Shown piece after piece: positions 6,004 through 8,609 of a DNA stretch of 8,609 bases. Both the position numbers and the translations under genes were made by a program. Position 1 is the stretch's first letter. Each line of letters opens with the position of its first letter. The notes under the pieces are model-generated. The model had not been told where the DNA came from. It was given only the letters and a program-made list of their open reading frames with translations, and made no database searches. Origin of the DNA: CAYFMH01 sp964344165 (lineage in GTDB: Bacteria; Patescibacteriota; Gracilibacteria; UBA4473); NCBI GenBank assembly GCA_964344165.1, contig CAYFMH010000071.1, positions 1 to 8,609 of the forward strand, written 5' to 3'.

Positions 6004-7188
6004 CTACTGGGTAGGGCCCACCTTGCCCACCAGGGCATCGTAGCCCAGGCAGTCCTGCCCCACGCCGAAAACCGGCGTGTTGTTGGCGTTCTGGCAGGCC
6101 TTGGCCTTCGCGCGGATCTCGGCCCCCAGAGCGTTGTACTTGCGCTGGGTCGCCTGATAGCGCTCGGTCTGCTCCAGCCCGGCCGCCTTCAGCGACTCGA
6201 GTGCCATTTTCAGGCCCGAGAGTTCGTCGGCCTTGGCCTGGACCTCCGGGGAGGTCGCCGCACCGGCCGGCGCCTTGTTGGTCGGAGCCGGCTGATCGGG
6301 AGCGTCGGTTTCCTGGGTCCGGGACGGCGTACCGAAGTCGCCGGCCGGGTTGGCCTTGCCGATGAACCCCCAGTCGTTGCTGGTGACCTGGGTCTCGGGG
6401 ACCGTCGTCACCACGCAACCGCCCATGGCCCTCCACATGATCGGGAGGGGCTGGCCGGCGACGGGCGCCGCGACCTTGCCGGTGGCGATCTGACCGTTGG
6501 TCAGGAGGATACGAACCTCGTTTCCGGAGACCGCGTGCTTGCGGTGATCCTTGACGATGTCCGGCAGATTCCCGCCGACGGACTGGACCGAGAAGCCCCC
6601 GGGAGTCCCCGTCAACATGACATGACCCGGGATATGCTCGAACTTGGTGTCCCCCGAGCAGGTCTCGTTGGCCGAATTGGCGCTGGACGTGCCGCTGCTC
6701 ACGACGACATTCCCGCCGCCTTTCTGGACCTCGCCCATGACGGCGGAGAGGGCGGTGACCAGCGCCTGGTTGTTGGAGGCCTGAGCATCCGTCAGGGCCT
6801 GTGGCAGGCTGAGCAGGCCATCCGCGATCCGGGTCTGGATCTCGAGAAGCTGCTGCTCGACACTCTTCGGCGGATTGAGACGGTTCGCGACGGCCTGCAT
6901 CGCGTGCCGCAGGACTTCCAGCTCGCGCTGGTCGGCCTGACGCTTGGCGACAAAGGCCCCTCCCGCGGTGATGTCGGTGGCGAGCCCAACGGGCAGGGCG
7001 TGACCCTTGGCCATTTCGGCCCCGGCATAGACCTGGCCGGGGGTCAAGGGCAAGCTACCCTTGACGGCGGCAGCCGAGGGATCGTAACCGCCGTAGTTGA
7101 GGTTGACGACGGGATCATCCGCCATCGCGCTGGTGACCAGTATCGCGGCCATGGCCGCGATACTGGTGGTTGTGAGAAAACGCTTCAT
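6004..7188 (-). CDS. Large exported coiled-coil protein, unknown function
   Basis: A 394-residue protein. Residues 1-23 are a classical signal peptide ending in the signal-peptidase I motif AMA, followed by DD. Next come a Gly/Ala-rich stretch and a helical, partly coiled-coil region (about 80-155), a Gly/Ser linker (156-175), a middle domain (177-290, beta-rich by appearance, with VRILLTNGQIATGKV and MGGCVVTTVPE), a Pro/Ala linker (290-312), a strong coiled coil (313-365) and a short C-terminus. It has four cysteines (177, 258, 365, 380), an even number that suits two disulfides outside the cytoplasm. I recognise no family. Base composition is extreme: sampled lines give 67-72% GC, against roughly 20-35% in the spacers. 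AAGGAGGA sits 4-5 nt before the ATG. A signal-bearing coiled-coil protein near a transglycosylase recalls VirB5-type pilus proteins, but only loosely. Confidence 0.85.
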   Translation of the reverse strand: MKRFLTTTSIAAMAAILVTSAMADDPVVNLNYGGYDPSAAAVKGSLPLTPGQVYAGAEMAKGHALPVGLATDITAGGAFVAKRQADQRELEVLRHAMQAVANRLNPPKSVEQQLLEIQTRIADGLLSLPQALTDAQASNNQALVTALSAVMGEVQKGGGNVVVSSGTSSANSANETCSGDTKFEHIPGHVMLTGTPGGFSVQSVGGNLPDIVKDHRKHAVSGNEVRILLTNGQIATGKVAAPVAGQPLPIMWRAMGGCVVTTVPETQVTSNDWGFIGKANPAGDFGTPSRTQETDAPDQPAPTNKAPAGAATSPEVQAKADELSGLKMALESLKAAGLEQTERYQATQRKYNALGAEIRAKAKACQNANNTPVFGVGQDCLGYDALVGKVGPTQ

Positions 7189-7192
7189 GGCG

Positions 7193-7200
7193 TCCTCCTT
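7193..7200 (-). promoter_or_regulatory. Near-perfect Shine-Dalgarno site of the 394-residue protein gene
   Basis: AAGGAGGA on the minus strand, 4 nt before ATG 7188. It is the strongest ribosome binding site in the window and fixes the start, which also gives a complete signal peptide. Confidence 0.9.
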
Positions 7201-7206
7201 GGGTTG

Positions 7207-7325
7207 GCCCCCTTAGGGGCTAGGTGGAAGAAGATTGAGCTCAATCTCCCTGGAGCAGCATTTGATGACAAAAAAAGGGGATATCCCATTTCTAAATCAC
7301 ACAAACACTGCTTGAGGAGATTGAG
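7207..7325 (-). promoter_or_regulatory. Leader of the 394-residue protein gene: hairpin plus repeated AGATTGAG motif
   Basis: A GCCCC/GGGGC hairpin (7207-7220) sits 6 nt upstream of the Shine-Dalgarno site. Beyond it is a perfect 16-bp palindrome, AGATTGAGCTCAATCT (7232-7247). A third copy of its half-site, GGAGATTGAG (7316-7325), is the inverse of CTCAATCTCC (7240-7249). GGGATATCCC (7278-7287) is another palindrome. A dyad repeated in this way could be an operator; no promoter hexamers stand out nearby. Confidence 0.4.
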
Positions 7326-7539
7326 ATTTAATAATCGATATGTAAAAGAACAAATTAAAATAAACACAAAGAAAAAAACAATGCGCTTTTTCCTTTTTAT
7401 TTTTTATTTATTTTTTTGCTTACTCTATTTCTTAAGTTTTTTTTTCAAAAAGTCAAGACTTTTTTTTCCTTTTTATTATTTATTTTCTTTATTCCTCCTT
7501 GTACTACTATCGTATTTCAAAAAAAAGTCAATTTATTTT
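7326..7539. other. Strongly T-rich (plus strand) spacer without a gene
   Basis: About 20% GC in a sampled line, with long T runs on the plus strand and so A-rich on the strand of the flanking genes. It contains the AT-only-type hairpin AAAAAGTC/GACTTTTT (7447-7464) and TTGACT hexamers on the minus strand (7451-7456, 7526-7531) without convincing -10 partners. Short ORFs here are low-complexity Phe/Leu/Lys strings and are not credible genes. Confidence 0.6.
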
Positions 7540-7672
7540 CCGTGAATCCGGAAATTGTTTTTTCCTATAATGATAGGATTTTATGGAGATTGTACCATAA
7601 ATTCTGAGAAAAATAAGTATTTTTTTGGGTTGATATTCGCAATGGGGCGATTTTTAATTTTCGGATTCACGG
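7540..7672. repeat. 133-bp intergenic element with 17-bp inverted repeats (16 of 17 paired)
   Basis: CCGTGAATCCGGAAATT (7540-7556) is matched by the reverse complement of 7656-7672 with a single difference. Inside are CCTAT/ATAGG (7563-7576) and TTATGG/CCATAA stems. The arms resemble those of the element at 5538-5834 in length, in a GAAT core and in an inner AAATT end. It lies, like that one, between two of the GC-rich genes. Confidence 0.5.
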
Positions 7673-7795
7673 TTTTTTCAAAAAAAATCAATCAAATTTT
7701 TTTTCAGCGTTCTTCTTTCAATAAAAACTAAAACTAGGTCGCAAAGTCTGCTAATTTTTGTTCCCGCTTAGATAAAATCTCTTAAAAAGATTTAT

Positions 7796-7830
7796 AAAAA
7801 AAATGAGGCCGCACCGTCAGGTGCGGCCTC
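7796..7830 (-). terminator. Strong intrinsic terminator of the 205-residue protein gene
   Basis: A perfect 11-bp GC-rich stem, GAGGCCGCACC / GGTGCGGCCTC (7805-7815 and 7820-7830), with a 4-nt loop. On the minus strand it is followed after one A by T8. It lies 18 nt past the stop codon at 7848-7850. Confidence 0.95.
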
Positions 7831-7847
7831 GGAGAACTCGGCGGGAT

Positions 7848-8465
7848 CTAGTGCGAATTGGTCAAGACATCCTCCGTCCCACGATTGCCAGGCTCCACAG
7901 TGAGCTGCTGCTCGCCCTGCTCTACGTCCGAGAAGAGGTTCGTCGGGGTCACACTCTTCTGTTCGACCGGATTGGCCTTCTGAACGCAGATCGGGAGCTG
8001 CCAGACGACATCCGGAACATGGATGAAGTGGTACCACTTCTCGTCGATCTTCCGAGAAGAAATCGTACGGGCATTGAAGACCACATGCGCCATCTTGCGG
8101 ACGACCCCGTGGGAGATAACCAACAGTTTGTAGTTGGCATTTCCCAATTCCTCCATATGCCCAGCAATCGACAGCCGAGGCTGTCCACCACCGGCAGCGA
8201 CATCCGACTTGGGCAGGATAGCCCAATTTTTCAGGTCGGTGCTGGCCGGTCCATTGAGGGGATTGCCGTTCACAAAGACATAGAACGGCAAGATCAACTC
8301 GCCGTGCTCTTCCGCCGCTTTGCAGGCGGGATCCGGGGTCGCAGATTCCGATTCCTCCTGTGACGTCGACGACTCTTGCGATTCATGTTCTTGCGAAAGA
8401 TACCAGCCACCGCCAATAATCGCAGCAATGGCACCAACGGCCAAGAAGATATTGAACTTCTTCAT
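7848..8465 (-). CDS. Membrane-anchored extracytoplasmic protein, unknown function
   Basis: A 205-residue protein. Residues 1-3 are basic (MKK), and 4-23 form a hydrophobic helix (FNIFLAVGAIAAIIGGGWYL) with no obvious cleavage site, so it is probably an N-terminal anchor with the rest outside. A Ser/Glu/Gln-rich flexible stalk follows (24-46), then a compact domain (about 48-180) of apparent beta strands (LILPFYVFVNG, YKLLVISHGVV, MAHVVFNARTI, KWYHFIHVPDVVWQLPICV). Its only two cysteines, C48 and C160, bracket the domain and could form one disulfide. I recognise no family and see no catalytic motif. The start at 8465 is chosen over an in-frame ATG 66 nt upstream because GAGG lies 5 nt before it and the anchor then begins at the N-terminus. 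Sampled lines give 53-63% GC. Own terminator; stop is TAG. Confidence 0.8.
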   Translation of the reverse strand: MKKFNIFLAVGAIAAIIGGGWYLSQEHESQESSTSQEESESATPDPACKAAEEHGELILPFYVFVNGNPLNGPASTDLKNWAILPKSDVAAGGGQPRLSIAGHMEELGNANYKLLVISHGVVRKMAHVVFNARTISSRKIDEKWYHFIHVPDVVWQLPICVQKANPVEQKSVTPTNLFSDVEQGEQQLTVEPGNRGTEDVLTNSH

Positions 8466-8470
8466 GATTA

Positions 8471-8544
8471 CCTCATCATGTCTGTGGGGGGACATCCCCC
8501 CGGGGTGAAAAGTAAGAAAAAAATTTCGCACTAAATATTTGTGC
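8471..8544 (-). promoter_or_regulatory. Leader of the 205-residue protein gene: Shine-Dalgarno, C6/G6 hairpin and upstream dyad
   Basis: On the minus strand GAGG (8474-8471) precedes ATG 8465 by 5 nt. A perfect GGGGGG/CCCCCC hairpin with a 4-nt loop (8486-8501) lies 11 nt further upstream. An imperfect dyad, GCACtAAAT/ATTTgTGC (8528-8544), sits upstream of that. A similar GC hairpin precedes the Shine-Dalgarno site of the 394-residue protein gene. No convincing promoter hexamers are seen up to 8609. Confidence 0.5.
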
Positions 8545-8609
8545 CCGAGTTGAGAGATTCAAATGGCTCTATAAAAAGCTTTTTTTAGATACATCATAAA
8601 CCCCTCATG

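Noticed and set aside
5846..6436. A 196-codon minus-strand frame at the end of the 394-residue gene
   Set aside because: It is out of frame with the real gene, is Gly/Arg/Pro-rich and reads through two hairpins.
5953..7545. A 530-codon plus-strand open frame opposite the 394-residue protein gene
   Set aside because: It arises because the opposite GC-rich gene leaves few stop codons. Its product is Arg/Gly/Leu/Asp-rich with no domain, it runs through the terminator-side hairpin and ends in a T-rich spacer as Phe/Lys strings, and it has no ribosome site.
4331..7741. A 12-nt match (AAAACTAGGTCG) between the terminator region at 4331-4342 (minus) and 7730-7741 (plus)
   Set aside because: Matches of this length are expected by chance in a window of this size, and there is no extension on either side.
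1..8609. Possible UGA=Gly recoding (genetic code 25) of Gracilibacteria/SR1
   Set aside because: Host-like genes are open under the standard code with normal Gly codons, and a TGA stop at 4367-4369 is followed closely by a terminator.

Overview
The window looks like part of a Candidate Phyla Radiation (Patescibacteria) genome. Reasons: AT-rich DNA; short genes whose starts lack Shine-Dalgarno sequences; a membrane-anchored 'baseplate J/gp47-like' protein of a type I associate with CPR genomes; a ribosomal protein L28 with a lysine/glutamate-rich tail; and a minimal SpoU-family methyltransferase. The standard code fits: the long ORFs contain no UGA, and UGA ends one gene (4367-4369), so the Gracilibacteria/SR1 UGA=Gly code is not supported. 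The taxon is inferred from family resemblance only.

Left half (1-4300), host-like part: a minus-strand pseudo-receiver protein (50-532); then on the plus strand a baseplate-J-like membrane protein (711-2375), rpmB (2675-3052), a SpoU-family RNA methyltransferase (3142-3603) and a small Pro/Ala/Glu-rich single-pass membrane protein (3752-4234). None has a recognisable Shine-Dalgarno sequence. Three candidate promoters share a 16-bp spacer, two of them with identical hexamers (TTGACA/TATCAA). Period-7 sequence arranged as inverted arms lies on both sides of rpmB.

Right half (4300-8609), foreign-looking part: three minus-strand genes (4367-5326, 6004-7188, 7848-8465) of about 50-70% GC in sampled lines, separated by spacers near 20-35% GC. 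Each has a clear Shine-Dalgarno site, an N-terminal export or membrane signal and its own hairpin terminator, so they look like three single-gene units. The first is a predicted lysozyme-like lytic transglycosylase. The second is a 394-residue exported protein with coiled coils and four cysteines. The third is a 205-residue membrane-anchored extracytoplasmic protein. The last two belong to no family I recognise. Each spacer between successive genes holds an element bounded by 17-bp inverted arms (5538-5834 and 7540-7672); both arm types end inward in AAATT after a similar GAAT core.

How the parts may work together: the left half mixes translation functions (L28, RNA methylation) with cell-surface proteins. 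The right half appears to be an acquired set of envelope or secreted proteins, with a wall-cutting enzyme beside two exported proteins of unknown role. A part in cell-surface or host interaction is an inference from export signals and neighbourhood, not something the sequence proves.
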